Source: CAVZOY01 sp963777095 (GTDB taxonomy: Bacteria; Actinomycetota; Actinomycetes; Mycobacteriales; Geodermatophilaceae). From it: a stretch of 64,000 nucleotides of DNA. Positions 37,396 through 45,775 of this stretch are shown in pieces. The notes beneath the pieces were generated by a model, which made no database searches, was not told the DNA's origin, and saw only the letters and a list, made by a program, of their open reading frames with translations. The stretch lies in NCBI GenBank assembly GCA_963777095.1, contig CAVZOY010000005.1, positions 1-64,000 on the forward strand, given 5' to 3'. Position 1 is the first letter of the stretch. Each line of letters begins with the position of its first letter. The position numbers and the translations under genes are program-made.

Positions 37396-37839
37396 ATGAC
37401 AATCAAGGTTCACCACCTGCGTCCGGCCCCGGGCGCCCACACCCCCAAGACCCGCGTGGGTCGCGGTGAGGGCTCCAAGGGCAAGACGGCCGGTCGCGGC
37501 ACCAAGGGCACCGGCGCGCGCGGCAACGTGTCCGCCCGGTTCGAGGGCGGGCAGACGCCGCTGCACATGCGGCTGCCGAAGCTCTCGGGCTTCAAGAACA
37601 ACAACAAGGTCGTGTTCCAGGTCGTCAACCTCGACCGGATCGCGGCGCTGTTCCCCGAGGGCGGGACGATCGACCCCGACGCCCTCGTCCAGGCCGGCGC
37701 GGTCCGCCGCGGCCAGCCCGTGAAGGTGCTCGGCACCGGCGAGCTGGGCGGCGTCACCGTCCACGTGTCGGCGCACGCCTTCTCCGGCTCGGCGGCGGAC
37801 AAGATCGCCGCTGCCGGGGGCAGCACCACCCGCATCTGA
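37396..37839 (+). CDS. rplO: 50S ribosomal protein L15
   Basis: 147 residues. The conserved N-terminus MTIKVHHLRPAPGAHTPKTR is followed by the Gly-rich RVGRGEGSKGKTAGRGTKG, then RFEGGQTPLHMRLPKLSGF. It ends the spc-type block at a strong hairpin. Confidence 0.97.
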   Translation: MTIKVHHLRPAPGAHTPKTRVGRGEGSKGKTAGRGTKGTGARGNVSARFEGGQTPLHMRLPKLSGFKNNNKVVFQVVNLDRIAALFPEGGTIDPDALVQAGAVRRGQPVKVLGTGELGGVTVHVSAHAFSGSAADKIAAAGGSTTRI

Positions 37840-37845
37840 AGCACC

Positions 37846-37882
37846 GTCGACCCCCGGGACGCCTGGCGCCCCGGGGGTCGAC
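37846..37882 (+). terminator. Hairpin terminator between rplO and secY
   Basis: A perfect 13-base stem (37846-37858 with 37870-37882) around an 11-base loop, seven bases after the rplO stop. It probably ends or attenuates the ribosomal protein transcript before secY. Confidence 0.75.
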
Positions 37883-37890
37883 GCCTGCAT

Positions 37891-37899
37891 TGGTAATCT
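37891..37899 (+). promoter_or_regulatory. Extended -10 promoter candidate for secY-adk-map
   Basis: TGGTAATCT is an extended -10 (TGn plus TAATCT at 37894-37899) located directly after the rplO terminator and 25 bases before the secY GTG. No good -35 is seen, which is acceptable for extended -10 promoters. An AGGGGAGGG ribosome binding site follows. Confidence 0.5.
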
Positions 37900-37924
37900 C
37901 GACGCACCGACCAGGGGAGGGCAC

Positions 37925-39235
37925 GTGCTGCAGGCGTTCGCCGCGGCGTTCCGGACGCCAGATCTCCGGCGCAAGCTGCTGTTCTCCCTGGGGATCATCG
38001 CGGTGTACCGCCTGGGCGCAGCGATCCCAGGACCGGGCGTCTCGGTCGAGGCCATCAACAACTGCCTCGACGCGGCGCAGAACTCCGCCCAGCGCGACGT
38101 CTACTCGCTGGTCAACCTGTTCTCCGGCGGAGCACTGCTGCGCCTGAGCGTCTTCGCGCTCGGGATCATGCCGTACATCACGGCCAGCATCATCGTGCAG
38201 CTCCTGGTGGTGGTCATCCCGCGCTTCGAGCAGCTGAAGAAGGAAGGGCAGTCGGGTCAGGGCAAGCTGACCCAGTACACCCGCTACCTCACGATCGCCC
38301 TGGCGATCCTGCAGAGCACCGGCATCATCGCCCTGGCCCGCAGCGGCCAGCTCTTCCCGAACTGCCCGGACACGATCATCCCGGACGACTCGGTGTGGAC
38401 CACCGTCGTCCTGGTCATCGCCCTGACCGCCGGCACCGCCCTGATCATGTGGCTCGGCGAGCTGCTCACCGAGAAGGGGATCGGCAACGGCATGTCCGTC
38501 CTGATCTTCACCTCGATCGCGGCGCGCATCCCGGCCGAGGGTGGCTCGATCCTGCAGACCCGCGGCGGTCTCGTCTTCACCGTCGTCTGCATCTTCGCGC
38601 TGCTGATCATCGGTGCCGTCGTCTACGTCGAACAGGCGCAGCGGCGCATCCCGGTGCAGTACGCGAAGCGGATGGTCGGCCGTCGCATGTACGGCGGCAC
38701 GTCGACCTACCTGCCGCTCAAGGTCAACCAGGCCGGCGTCATCCCGGTCATCTTCGCCTCGTCGCTGCTCTACCTGCCCCAGCTGATCAGCCAGCTGCAG
38801 GGCACCGAGACCGGTCCGGTGCGACAGTTCTTCGAGAACTACGTCATCGACCAGAGCAGCGCCGTCCACGTCGCTCTCTACTTCGGCCTGATCGTCTTCT
38901 TCACGTACTTCTACGTGTCGATCACGTTCAACCCGGAGGAGCGGGCCGACGACATGAAGCGCTACGGCGGCTTCATCCCCGGTATCCGTCCGGGTCGGCC
39001 GACCGCCGAGTACCTGCAGTACGTACTCTCCCGCATCACCCTGCCGGGATCGCTCTACCTGGGCATCGTCGCCGTGCTGCCGAACTTCTTCCTGGCGGTC
39101 ACCCAGCAGGGACAGAACCAGAACTTCCCGTTCGGCGGGACGGCGGTGCTGATCATGGTCGGAGTGGGGTTGGAGACGGTGAAGCAGATCGAGACGCAGC
39201 TCAACCAGCGCAACTACGAAGGGTTCCTGAAGTAG
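37925..39235 (+). CDS. secY: Preprotein translocase subunit SecY
   Basis: Central channel of the Sec translocon, 436 residues with about ten membrane segments. GTG 37925 starts MLQAFAAAFRTPDLRRKLLF. Conserved SecY blocks are visible: YRLGAAIPGPGV, NLFSGGALLRLSVFALGIMPYITASIIVQLL in pieces, GMSVLIFTSI and GGTSTYLPLKVNQAGVIPVIF. Its TAG overlaps the adk GTG. Frame intact. Confidence 0.98.
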   Translation: MLQAFAAAFRTPDLRRKLLFSLGIIAVYRLGAAIPGPGVSVEAINNCLDAAQNSAQRDVYSLVNLFSGGALLRLSVFALGIMPYITASIIVQLLVVVIPRFEQLKKEGQSGQGKLTQYTRYLTIALAILQSTGIIALARSGQLFPNCPDTIIPDDSVWTTVVLVIALTAGTALIMWLGELLTEKGIGNGMSVLIFTSIAARIPAEGGSILQTRGGLVFTVVCIFALLIIGAVVYVEQAQRRIPVQYAKRMVGRRMYGGTSTYLPLKVNQAGVIPVIFASSLLYLPQLISQLQGTETGPVRQFFENYVIDQSSAVHVALYFGLIVFFTYFYVSITFNPEERADDMKRYGGFIPGIRPGRPTAEYLQYVLSRITLPGSLYLGIVAVLPNFFLAVTQQGQNQNFPFGGTAVLIMVGVGLETVKQIETQLNQRNYEGFLK

Positions 39236-39813
39236 TGCGCGTCGTGCTGCTCGGCCCGCCGGGGGCCGGCAAGGGAACGCAGGCGCAGATCATCGCGGGC
39301 GAGCTCGGCGTGCCCGCCATCTCCACCGGCGACATCTTCCGCGCGAACGTCAGCGGCCGGACCGAGCTCGGCCGCAAGGCCAAGACCTTCATGGACGCCG
39401 GCGACCTGGTCCCCGACGAGATCACCGTGGCGATGGTCAAGGACCGGCTCGACGAGCCCGACGCCAAGGCCGGCTTCCTGCTCGACGGCTTCCCGCGCAC
39501 CGTCGAGCAGGCCGAGCGGTTGCGCGACTCCCTGAGCGAGCAGGGGCTCGGCCTGGACCGCGTGCTCGAGCTGGTCGTCGACGAGGAGGAGCTGGTGCGT
39601 CGGCTCTCCGGCCGTCGGATGCTGGTGGACGGCAAGATGGTGCAGCGCGACGACGACAAGCCCGAGACCGTGCGGCACCGCCTCGAGGTGCACCGTGAGC
39701 AGACGGCGCCGCTGTCGGGCTGGTACGACGGACAGGGTCTGTTGACCAAGATCGATGCCATCGGCTCGATCGACGAGGTCACCGAGCGGGCGCTCAAGGC
39801 GCTCGGGCGCTGA
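39235..39813 (+). CDS. adk: Adenylate kinase (short form)
   Basis: Interconverts ATP plus AMP and 2 ADP. GTG 39235 overlaps the secY stop. 192 residues: P-loop GPPGAGKGTQA (7-17), AMP-binding STGDIFRANV and GFPRTVEQA. The LID region is the short form (RRMLVDGKMVQRDDDKPETV) without a zinc-binding domain, as in other actinobacteria. Confidence 0.97.
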   Translation: MRVVLLGPPGAGKGTQAQIIAGELGVPAISTGDIFRANVSGRTELGRKAKTFMDAGDLVPDEITVAMVKDRLDEPDAKAGFLLDGFPRTVEQAERLRDSLSEQGLGLDRVLELVVDEEELVRRLSGRRMLVDGKMVQRDDDKPETVRHRLEVHREQTAPLSGWYDGQGLLTKIDAIGSIDEVTERALKALGR

Positions 39814-39877
39814 GGCGGTCCGGCTGGGAGCGGGTCGTCGCTCGCCTCGGGCGCTGCTGGCGAAGTGGAGTGGACGG

Positions 39878-40681
39878 ATGATCCAGATCAAGACGCCGCA
39901 CGAGATCGAGCTCATGCGCGCGTCCGGGCTCGTGACCGCGGGCGCGATCAGGGCGGTCAAGGCCGCCGTCCGGCCCGGTGTCAGCACCGGTGAGCTGGAC
40001 GCCGTCGCCGAGGACCACATCCGGTCGAAGGGCGGGGTGCCGAACTTCCTCGGCTACCACGGCTTCACCGGCAGCATCTGCGCCTCGATCAACAACGAGA
40101 TCGTGCACGGCATCCCGGACCCGGAGCGCACTCTCGCCGCGGGGGACAACATCTCCATCGATTGCGGCGCGATCCTCCAGGGCTGGCACAGCGACTCCGC
40201 CGTCACCGTCACGGTGGGCGAGGCCTCGCCCGAGGACGCCGCGCTGCTCGAGGTCACGGAGCGCTCGATGTGGGCCGGGCTCGCACGGGCGATCGCGGGC
40301 GGCCGGCTGACCGACATCAGCGCGGCCGTCGAGCAGGCGATCGTGGCCGAGGAGCACCCGTACGGGATCGTCGACCACTACGGCGGGCACGGCATCGGCA
40401 CCGAGATGCACCAGGACCCGCACGTGCTCAACTACGGCCGGCCAGGCCGCGGCCCCAAGCTGGTGCCCGGCCTGGCGCTGGCCATCGAGCCCATGGTCAC
40501 CGTGGGCGACCCGGCGACCGTGGAGCTCGAGGACGGCTGGACCGTCGTCACCAAGGACGGCTCGCGCGCCGCGCACTTCGAGCACACCGTGGCCATCACG
40601 CCCGAGGGCCCGTGGGTGCTCACCGCCGAGGACGGCGGGGTCGCGGGGCTCGCCCCGTTCGGCATCACGCCGCGGGTCTGA
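39878..40681 (+). CDS. map: Methionine aminopeptidase type I
   Basis: Removes the initiator methionine from nascent proteins. 267 residues from ATG 39878 (MIQIKTPHEIELMRASGLV). The metal-ligand motifs are present: the Asp pair in SIDCGA...WHSDSAVTV, His in GGHGIGTEMHQDP, Glu in ALAIEPMVT and Glu in AHFEHTVAIT. The open frame upstream of 39878 overlaps the adk end and is not used. It completes secY-adk-map. Confidence 0.96.
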   Translation: MIQIKTPHEIELMRASGLVTAGAIRAVKAAVRPGVSTGELDAVAEDHIRSKGGVPNFLGYHGFTGSICASINNEIVHGIPDPERTLAAGDNISIDCGAILQGWHSDSAVTVTVGEASPEDAALLEVTERSMWAGLARAIAGGRLTDISAAVEQAIVAEEHPYGIVDHYGGHGIGTEMHQDPHVLNYGRPGRGPKLVPGLALAIEPMVTVGDPATVELEDGWTVVTKDGSRAAHFEHTVAITPEGPWVLTAEDGGVAGLAPFGITPRV

Positions 40682-40712
40682 TGCCGCCTGCGGCCGTGTG
40701 ACGAGGGCCCGG

Positions 40713-40742
40713 TTGGATCGCCGAACCAGCCCGAGGTACAGT
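40713..40742 (+). promoter_or_regulatory. Candidate promoter for infA and the alpha operon
   Basis: TTGGAT (40713-40718), 18-base spacer, TACAGT (40737-40742) in the 227-base gap after map. It would give a leader of about 160 bases before infA. No terminator hairpin was clear here. Confidence 0.5.
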
Positions 40743-40908
40743 TGCCGTCGGCGCTAGCGCCGTTCCGTCGTCGTGCTGTGGCCGCGTGACCCGGAACGCC
40801 CTCTGCGAGAGTGCCTGTGCACCATCTGTTCTGCAAACCACCAGGCTCATTCCAGCCGGGATCCGGCTGTGTTGAGCGCTGACCACCGAGTAGGAGGCCG
40901 TGTCGGGC

Positions 40909-41130
40909 ATGGCGAAGAAGGACGGGGCCATCGAGGTCGAGGGTCGCGTCGTCGAGCCGCTGCCCAACGCGATGTTCCGGGTCGAGCTGCAGAACGGGCA
41001 CCGGGTGCTCGCCCACATCAGCGGCAAGATGCGCCAGCACTACATCCGCATCCTGCCCGAGGACCGCGTGGTCGTGGAGCTCTCGCCCTACGACCTGACC
41101 CGCGGTCGCATCGTCTACCGGTACAAGTAA
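40909..41130 (+). CDS. infA: Translation initiation factor IF-1
   Basis: 73-residue S1-fold protein that blocks the A site during initiation. ATG 40909 gives the canonical MAKKDGAIEVEGRVVEPLPN; an in-frame GTG at 40900 would add three residues. The GTAGGAGGCC ribosome binding site is well placed for the ATG. KMRQHYIRILPEDRVVVELSPYDL is conserved. Confidence 0.97.
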   Translation: MAKKDGAIEVEGRVVEPLPNAMFRVELQNGHRVLAHISGKMRQHYIRILPEDRVVVELSPYDLTRGRIVYRYK

Positions 41131-41184
41131 CTGCCGGTCCGCTGACGCGGACGGCCACGAGCGACAGAAGTGAGGGGCGGCCCG

Positions 41185-41298
41185 GTGAAGGTCCAGCCGT
41201 CGGTGAAGAAGATCTGTGACAAGTGCAAGGTGATCCGCCGGCACGGCCGCGTGATGGTCATCTGCGACAACGCCCGGCACAAGCAGCGCCAGGGCTGA
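41185..41298 (+). CDS. rpmJ: 50S ribosomal protein L36, zinc-binding type
   Basis: 37 residues from GTG 41185: VKVQPSVKKICDKCKVIRRH then GRVMVICDNARHKQRQG. The three cysteines and the His of the zinc ribbon (C11, C14, C27, H32) mark the zinc-containing form. It lies between infA and rpsM in the usual order. Confidence 0.95.
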   Translation: MKVQPSVKKICDKCKVIRRHGRVMVICDNARHKQRQG

Positions 41299-41313
41299 GG
41301 GAGCAACTAGGAC

Positions 41314-41694
41314 ATGGCACGACTGGCCGGCGTCGACCTGCCCCGCGACAAGCGGATGGAGATCGCGCTCACCTACATCTACGGCATCGGCAAGGCGCAC
41401 GCCAAGGAGACCTTGGCGGCGACCGGTGTCAGCCCCGACCTGCGCGTCAAGGACCTCGGTGACGAGGACCTGCTGAAGCTGCGCGACTACATCGACGAGC
41501 ACTTCCGGGTGGAGGGTGACCTCCGCCGCGAGGTGGCCGCCGACATCCGTCGCAAGGTCGAGATCGGCTGCTACCAGGGCCTGCGGCACCGCCGCGGCCT
41601 GCCGGTCCACGGCCAGCGCACCCGTACCAACGCGCGCTCCAGCAAGGGCCCGCGCAAGACCATCGCCGGCAAGAAGAAGGCCGGCAAGAAGTAA
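41314..41694 (+). CDS. rpsM: 30S ribosomal protein S13
   Basis: 126 residues, MARLAGVDLPRDKRMEIALT. The helix-two-turn-helix part (TYIYGIGKAHAKETL) and the basic tail RGLPVHGQRTRTNARSSKGP ending KKKAGKK, which reaches the P-site tRNA, are present. It lies 15 bases after rpmJ. Confidence 0.97.
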   Translation: MARLAGVDLPRDKRMEIALTYIYGIGKAHAKETLAATGVSPDLRVKDLGDEDLLKLRDYIDEHFRVEGDLRREVAADIRRKVEIGCYQGLRHRRGLPVHGQRTRTNARSSKGPRKTIAGKKKAGKK

Positions 41695-41697
41695 ACG

Positions 41698-41758
41698 CAC
41701 GGGGGCTCCGCCCCCGTGTGCCCCCCGGCGTCGGTCACCTCTGGAGGTGCCCGCCGGG
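41698..41758 (+). promoter_or_regulatory. Two hairpins between rpsM and rpsK
   Basis: First hairpin: perfect 9-base stem 41698-41706 with 41710-41718 and loop TCC. Second: outer stem CCCGGCG (41724-41730) with CGCCGGG (41752-41758), enclosing an inner CACCTC/GAGGTG stem. Together they fill most of the 102-base rpsM-rpsK gap. They may act as an attenuator or as a protein-binding leader; a terminator in mid-operon would be unusual. Confidence 0.5.
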
Positions 41759-41796
41759 TCCCCAAAGGCCACGAAAGACAGAGGATCCGGAGAGAC

Positions 41797-42205
41797 ATGC
41801 CTCCCAGGGCTCGCACTGCGGCCGGCGCCAAGAAGGTCCGCCGCAAGGAGAAGAAGAACGTCGCGCACGGCGCTGCGCACATCAAGAGCACGTTCAACAA
41901 CACGATCGTCTCCATCACCGACCCCAACGGGAACGTGATCAGCTGGGCCTCCGCCGGCCACGTCGGCTTCAAGGGCTCGCGCAAGTCCACGCCGTTCGCC
42001 GCGCAGATGGCCGCCGAGAACGCTGCCCGCAAGGCGCAGGAGCACGGCATGCGCAAGGTCGACGTCTTCGTGAAGGGCCCCGGGTTCGGGCCGCGAGACC
42101 GCGATCCGGTCCCTGCAGGCCACCGGCCTCGAGGTCGGCCAGATCCAGGACGTCACCCCGCAGCCGCACAACGGCTGCCGCCCCAAGAAGCGCCGCCGGG
42201 TCTGA
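41797..42205 (+). CDS. rpsK: 30S ribosomal protein S11 (single-base frameshift)
   Basis: Platform protein near the mRNA exit. The first 96 residues (MPPRARTAAGAKKVRRKEKK to VDVFVKGPG) are in one frame and the end (SGRETAIRSLQATGLEVGQI to PKKRRRV) in another. One extra T near 42091 (GGGTTCGGG for GGGTCGGG) explains it and gives 135 residues, the normal length. S11 is essential, so this is most likely a sequence error. Confidence 0.93.
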
Positions 42206-42240
42206 CCGGTCACTGACGAGACGAAACAGGAGTATTTGAC

Positions 42241-42867
42241 GTGGCCCGTTACACCGGAGCCGATTGCCGCCTCTGCCGGCGCGAGAAGATGAAGCTGTTC
42301 CTCAAGGGCAGCAAGTGCGAGTCCCCGAAGTGCCCGATCGAGATCCGGCCGTACCCGCCGGGCGAGCACGGGCGGGGCCGCACCAAGGACAGCGAGTACC
42401 TCCTGCAGCTGCGCGAGAAGCAGAAGGCCCGCCGCATCTACGGCGTGCTGGAGAAGCAGTTCCGCGGCTACTACGAGGAGGCGAACAAGAAGTCGGGCAA
42501 GACCGGTGAGGTCCTGCTGCAGATCCTCGAGTCGCGCCTCGACAACGTGGTCTACCGGGCCGGCTTCGCCGAGTCCCGCGACATGGCGCGCCAGCTGGTG
42601 CGCCACGGCCACATCCGCGTCAACGGCCGCAAGGTCGACATCCCGTCCTACCGGGTGAGCGCGAACGACATCGTCGAGGTCGCCGAGAAGTCGCGCACCA
42701 TGCTGCCGTTCGAGCTCGCCCAGGCCCGTGCCGGCGAGCGGCCGGTTCCGGCCTGGCTCGAGGTCATCAGCGCCCAGCTGCGCGTCCTCGTGCACAGCGT
42801 TCCGGCGCGGCAGATCATCGACACCCCCGTCCAGGAGCAGCTGATCGTCGAGCTCTACTCGAAGTAA
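42241..42867 (+). CDS. rpsD: 30S ribosomal protein S4, zinc-binding type
   Basis: Primary 16S rRNA binder, 208 residues, GTG start, MARYTGADCRLCRREKMKLF. Cysteines at C9, C12, C26 and C31 form the zinc site of the C+ form. The S4 RNA-binding domain (ESRLDNVVYRAGFAESRDMARQLVRHGHI in pieces) is intact. In other bacteria S4 autoregulates its operon. Confidence 0.97.
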   Translation: MARYTGADCRLCRREKMKLFLKGSKCESPKCPIEIRPYPPGEHGRGRTKDSEYLLQLREKQKARRIYGVLEKQFRGYYEEANKKSGKTGEVLLQILESRLDNVVYRAGFAESRDMARQLVRHGHIRVNGRKVDIPSYRVSANDIVEVAEKSRTMLPFELAQARAGERPVPAWLEVISAQLRVLVHSVPARQIIDTPVQEQLIVELYSK

Positions 42868-42989
42868 GCAGCACCTGTACCACCAGCACCACCCCGGCTC
42901 CGGCGGGCGGACAGATGCCCGCCGGGGCCTGCACCACCCCCCTCACGGCGTCATATGGCGGGTGCCGGAGGACATGAAGGAGATCCACC

Positions 42990-44066
42990 ATGCTCATCGC
43001 TCAGCGTCCGACCCTGACCGAGGAGACGATCACCGAGCAGCGCTCGCGGTTCGTCATCGAGCCCCTCGAGCCCGGTTTCGGCTACACCCTCGGCAACTCG
43101 CTCCGGCGCACGCTGCTGTCGTCCATCCCCGGTGCCGCTGTCACCAGCATCCGCATCGAGGGCACCCTGCACGAGTTCACCACCGTGCCGGGCGTCAAGG
43201 AGGACGTCACCGAGATCATCCTCAACCTCAAGGGCCTGGTCGTCAGCTCCGACTCCGACGAGCCGGTGACCATGTACCTGCGCAAGCAGGGTCCCGGTGA
43301 GGTGACCGCCGCGGACATCGCGCCGCCGGCCGGCGTCGAGGTGCACAACCCCGAGCTGCACATCGCCACGCTCAACGGCAAGGGCCGGCTCGAGATCGAG
43401 CTGGTCGTCGAGCGCGGCCGCGGCTACGTGCCGGCCCCGCAGAACAAGCAGCCCGGCCAGGAGATCGGTCGCATCCCCGTCGACTCGATCTACTCGCCGG
43501 TGCTCAAGGTGACCTACGCCGTCGAGGCCACCCGTGTCGAGCAGCGCACCGACTTCGACCGCCTCGTGGTCGACGTCGAGACCAAGCCGTCGATCGTTCC
43601 CCGCGACGCGATCGCCAGCGCCGGCTCGACCCTGGTCGAGCTGTTCGGCCTGCTGCGCGAGCTGAACCTCGAGGCCGAGGGCATCGAGGTCGGGCCGAGC
43701 CCGGCCGAGGCCGCCGACATCGCGAACTTCTCGATGCCGATCGAGGACATGGACCTCACCGTCCGGTCCTACAACTGCCTCAAGCGCGAGGGCGTGCACA
43801 CCGTCGGTGAGCTCGTGACGCGTTCCGAGGCGGATCTGCTCGACATCCGCAACTTCGGCGCGAAGTCGATCGACGAGGTCAAGATGAAGCTGGCGGCCAT
43901 GGGCCTCGCGCTCAAGGACAGCCCGCCCGGGTTCATCCCCACCTCCGTCGAGAGCTACGACGAGGGCTACGAGACCGACGCCTACCAGGGCACGGCCGAG
44001 TACGGGTCCTACGGCGAGGTCCAGGGGTACGCCGAGGGCGACTACCGGGAGACCGAGCAGCTTTGA
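42990..44066 (+). CDS. rpoA: DNA-directed RNA polymerase subunit alpha
   Basis: 358 residues, ATG after GAAGGAGATCC. The N-terminal assembly domain has FVIEPLEPGFGYTLGNSLRR. The C-terminal domain (LTVRSYNCLKREGVHTVGEL, DLLDIRNFGAKSIDEVKMKL) contacts activators and UP elements. A Tyr/Glu/Gly-rich tail ends the protein. Frame intact. Confidence 0.98.
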   Translation: MLIAQRPTLTEETITEQRSRFVIEPLEPGFGYTLGNSLRRTLLSSIPGAAVTSIRIEGTLHEFTTVPGVKEDVTEIILNLKGLVVSSDSDEPVTMYLRKQGPGEVTAADIAPPAGVEVHNPELHIATLNGKGRLEIELVVERGRGYVPAPQNKQPGQEIGRIPVDSIYSPVLKVTYAVEATRVEQRTDFDRLVVDVETKPSIVPRDAIASAGSTLVELFGLLRELNLEAEGIEVGPSPAEAADIANFSMPIEDMDLTVRSYNCLKREGVHTVGELVTRSEADLLDIRNFGAKSIDEVKMKLAAMGLALKDSPPGFIPTSVESYDEGYETDAYQGTAEYGSYGEVQGYAEGDYRETEQL

Positions 44067-44072
44067 GCCGAC

Positions 44073-44105
44073 CGGCCGGGCGGCGGCAGCCCCGCCGTCC
44101 GGCCG
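44073..44105 (+). terminator. Hairpin between rpoA and rplQ
   Basis: A 14-base stem (44073-44086 with 44092-44105, one G-U pair) and a 5-base loop, seven bases after the rpoA stop. It may act as an attenuator or mRNA-stabilising structure, as rplQ follows 79 bases further on. Confidence 0.55.
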
Positions 44106-44184
44106 CTCCGGCCCGCCCGCCACACTGATCGACGAAGAACCGCAGCCGCGCACGCACCGCCCGGCCGCCTGAGGAAGGACCGAC

Positions 44185-44916
44185 ATGCCCACCCCCACCA
44201 AGGGCCCCCGTCTCGGCGGGTCCCCCTCGCACGAGCGGCTGATGCTGGCCAACCTGGCCACCTCGCTGTTCGAGCACGGGCGGATCACGACCACCGAGAC
44301 CAAGGCGAAGCGGCTGCGTCCGCTCGCCGAGAAGCTGGTCACCTTCGCCAAGCGCGGTGACCTGCACGCTCGGCGCCAGGTGATGGCGACGATCCGCGAC
44401 AAGGACGTCGTCCACACGCTGTTCGCCGAGATCGGTCCCCGGTACGAGAACCGGCCCGGCGGCTACACGCGCATCACCAAGGTGGGGCCGCGCAAGGGCG
44501 ACAACGCCCCCATGGCCGTCATCGAGCTCGTCGAGGCCCTGACCGTCGGTCAGCAGGCCGTCGGCGAGGCCGAGCGCGCCCGTGGCACCCGGTTCGCCCG
44601 TGGCGCCGGTGCCGCGTCGGCCGCCGGTGAGGTCACGGCCGACGCCGTGGAGACCTCCGACACCGAGACCACCGACGAGTCGGCCGAGGCCCAGGCCGCG
44701 GTCACCGACGTCTTCACCCCCGACGACGAGCGCCAGGACGACGGCGACGTCACCCCGCAGCCGACGGCCGAGAACCTGGCCGTCGTCGACGACACGAACG
44801 TCTCGCCCGAGGTGGCCGCCGCCGCGGCCGCCGAGGTCGAGGCCGCCGAGCTGGGCGACGCCGCTACGGCCGGCGAGCAGTCGCCCGGCGGCGAGTCGGC
44901 GCCCGACCCCAAGTGA
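44185..44916 (+). CDS. rplQ: 50S ribosomal protein L17 with long acidic tail
   Basis: Core residues 1-120: MPTPTKGPRLGGSPSHERLM, LFEHGRITTTETKAKRLRPL and RPGGYTRITKVGPRKGDNAP. The protein is 243 residues, about twice the size of many bacterial L17 proteins. The extra 110-120 residues are an Ala/Glu/Asp/Thr acidic tail (for example TETTDESAEAQAAVTDVFTP). Tails here are known in actinobacteria, but this is a long one. Its TGA probably overlaps the truA GTG. Confidence 0.96.
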   Translation: MPTPTKGPRLGGSPSHERLMLANLATSLFEHGRITTTETKAKRLRPLAEKLVTFAKRGDLHARRQVMATIRDKDVVHTLFAEIGPRYENRPGGYTRITKVGPRKGDNAPMAVIELVEALTVGQQAVGEAERARGTRFARGAGAASAAGEVTADAVETSDTETTDESAEAQAAVTDVFTPDDERQDDGDVTPQPTAENLAVVDDTNVSPEVAAAAAAEVEAAELGDAATAGEQSPGGESAPDPK

Positions 44917-45775
44917 GCGGTCGCTGACCTCCCCGCACGACCTCGACGAGCCCGCCCCCGACCCCGGGGGCGGGCTCGTCCGTCTCCGGCTCGGGGTCGC
45001 CTACGACGGCACCGGGTTCTCCGGGTGGGCACGGCAACCCGGCCGCCGCACCGTGCAGCAGGTCCTCGAGGACGGGCTCGCGACGGTGCTCCGCCTTCCC
45101 GTGCACCTCACCGTGGCCGGGCGCACCGACGCCGGCGTGCACGCCACCGGCCAGGTCGCGCACTGCGACGTCCCGGCCGAGCTGTGGGCCGAGCACGCCG
45201 AGAAGCTGCTCCGGAGGCTGCGCGGCGTGCTGGCCCCCGACCTGGCCGTCACCTCGGTCGCTCCCGTGCCCGAGGACTTCGATGCGCGGTTCAGCGGACT
45301 GGCCCGGCACTACGTCTACCGGCTGCACGACCAGCCCTGGGGTCCGCCACCGCTGCGGCGGACCGACGTCGTCGGCTGGCCGCGGCCGCTGGACCTCGAT
45401 GCGATGAACGCCGCGGCTGCCCGCCTGCTCGGTCAGCGCGACTTCGCCGCCTTCTGCCGTCGGCGCGACGGCGCGACGACCATCCGCGTGCTGACCGCCC
45501 TCACCGTCGAGCGCGAGGCCGACGGGCTGATCGCGCTGCGCGCCTCGGCGGACGCCTTCTGCCACTCGATGGTCCGCAGCCTCGTCGGCGCGCTGCTCGC
45601 GGTGGGTGAGGGCAGGCGTCCCGTCGACTGGCCGCAGTCACTCCTGGCGCGGCGGGTGCGCGCCGACGACGTCGCGGTGGCCCCGGCCTCCGGACTGACG
45701 CTGCTCGCGGTCGACTACCCGCCGGACGAGGAGCTCGCCGCCCGCAACGCGGTCACCCGGGCGCTGCGGGACTGA
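44913..45775 (+). CDS. truA: tRNA pseudouridine synthase A (frameshift just after the start)
   Basis: Makes pseudouridine at tRNA positions 38-40. The body is clear: RLRLGVAYDGTGFSGWARQP, catalytic Asp in VAGRTDAGVHATGQVAH, RHYVYRLHDQPWGPP and SMVRSLVGALLAVGEG. No ATG, GTG or TTG exists in frame before the body. GTG 44913 overlaps the rplQ stop and would read MSGSLTSPHDLDEP if one G were added near 44920, which I take as the true start; the total then is about 287 residues. A strong hairpin lies in this N-terminal region. The end overlaps the convergent SDR gene by 23 bases. Confidence 0.9.
44945..44980 (+). terminator. Perfect 16-base hairpin at the rplQ-truA junction
   Basis: GACGAGCCCGCCCCCG (44945-44960) pairs perfectly with 44965-44980 around a 4-base loop, 29 bases after the rplQ stop. 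It looks like the rplQ terminator but lies inside the reconstructed N-terminus of truA, so it may attenuate truA expression. Confidence 0.6.
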
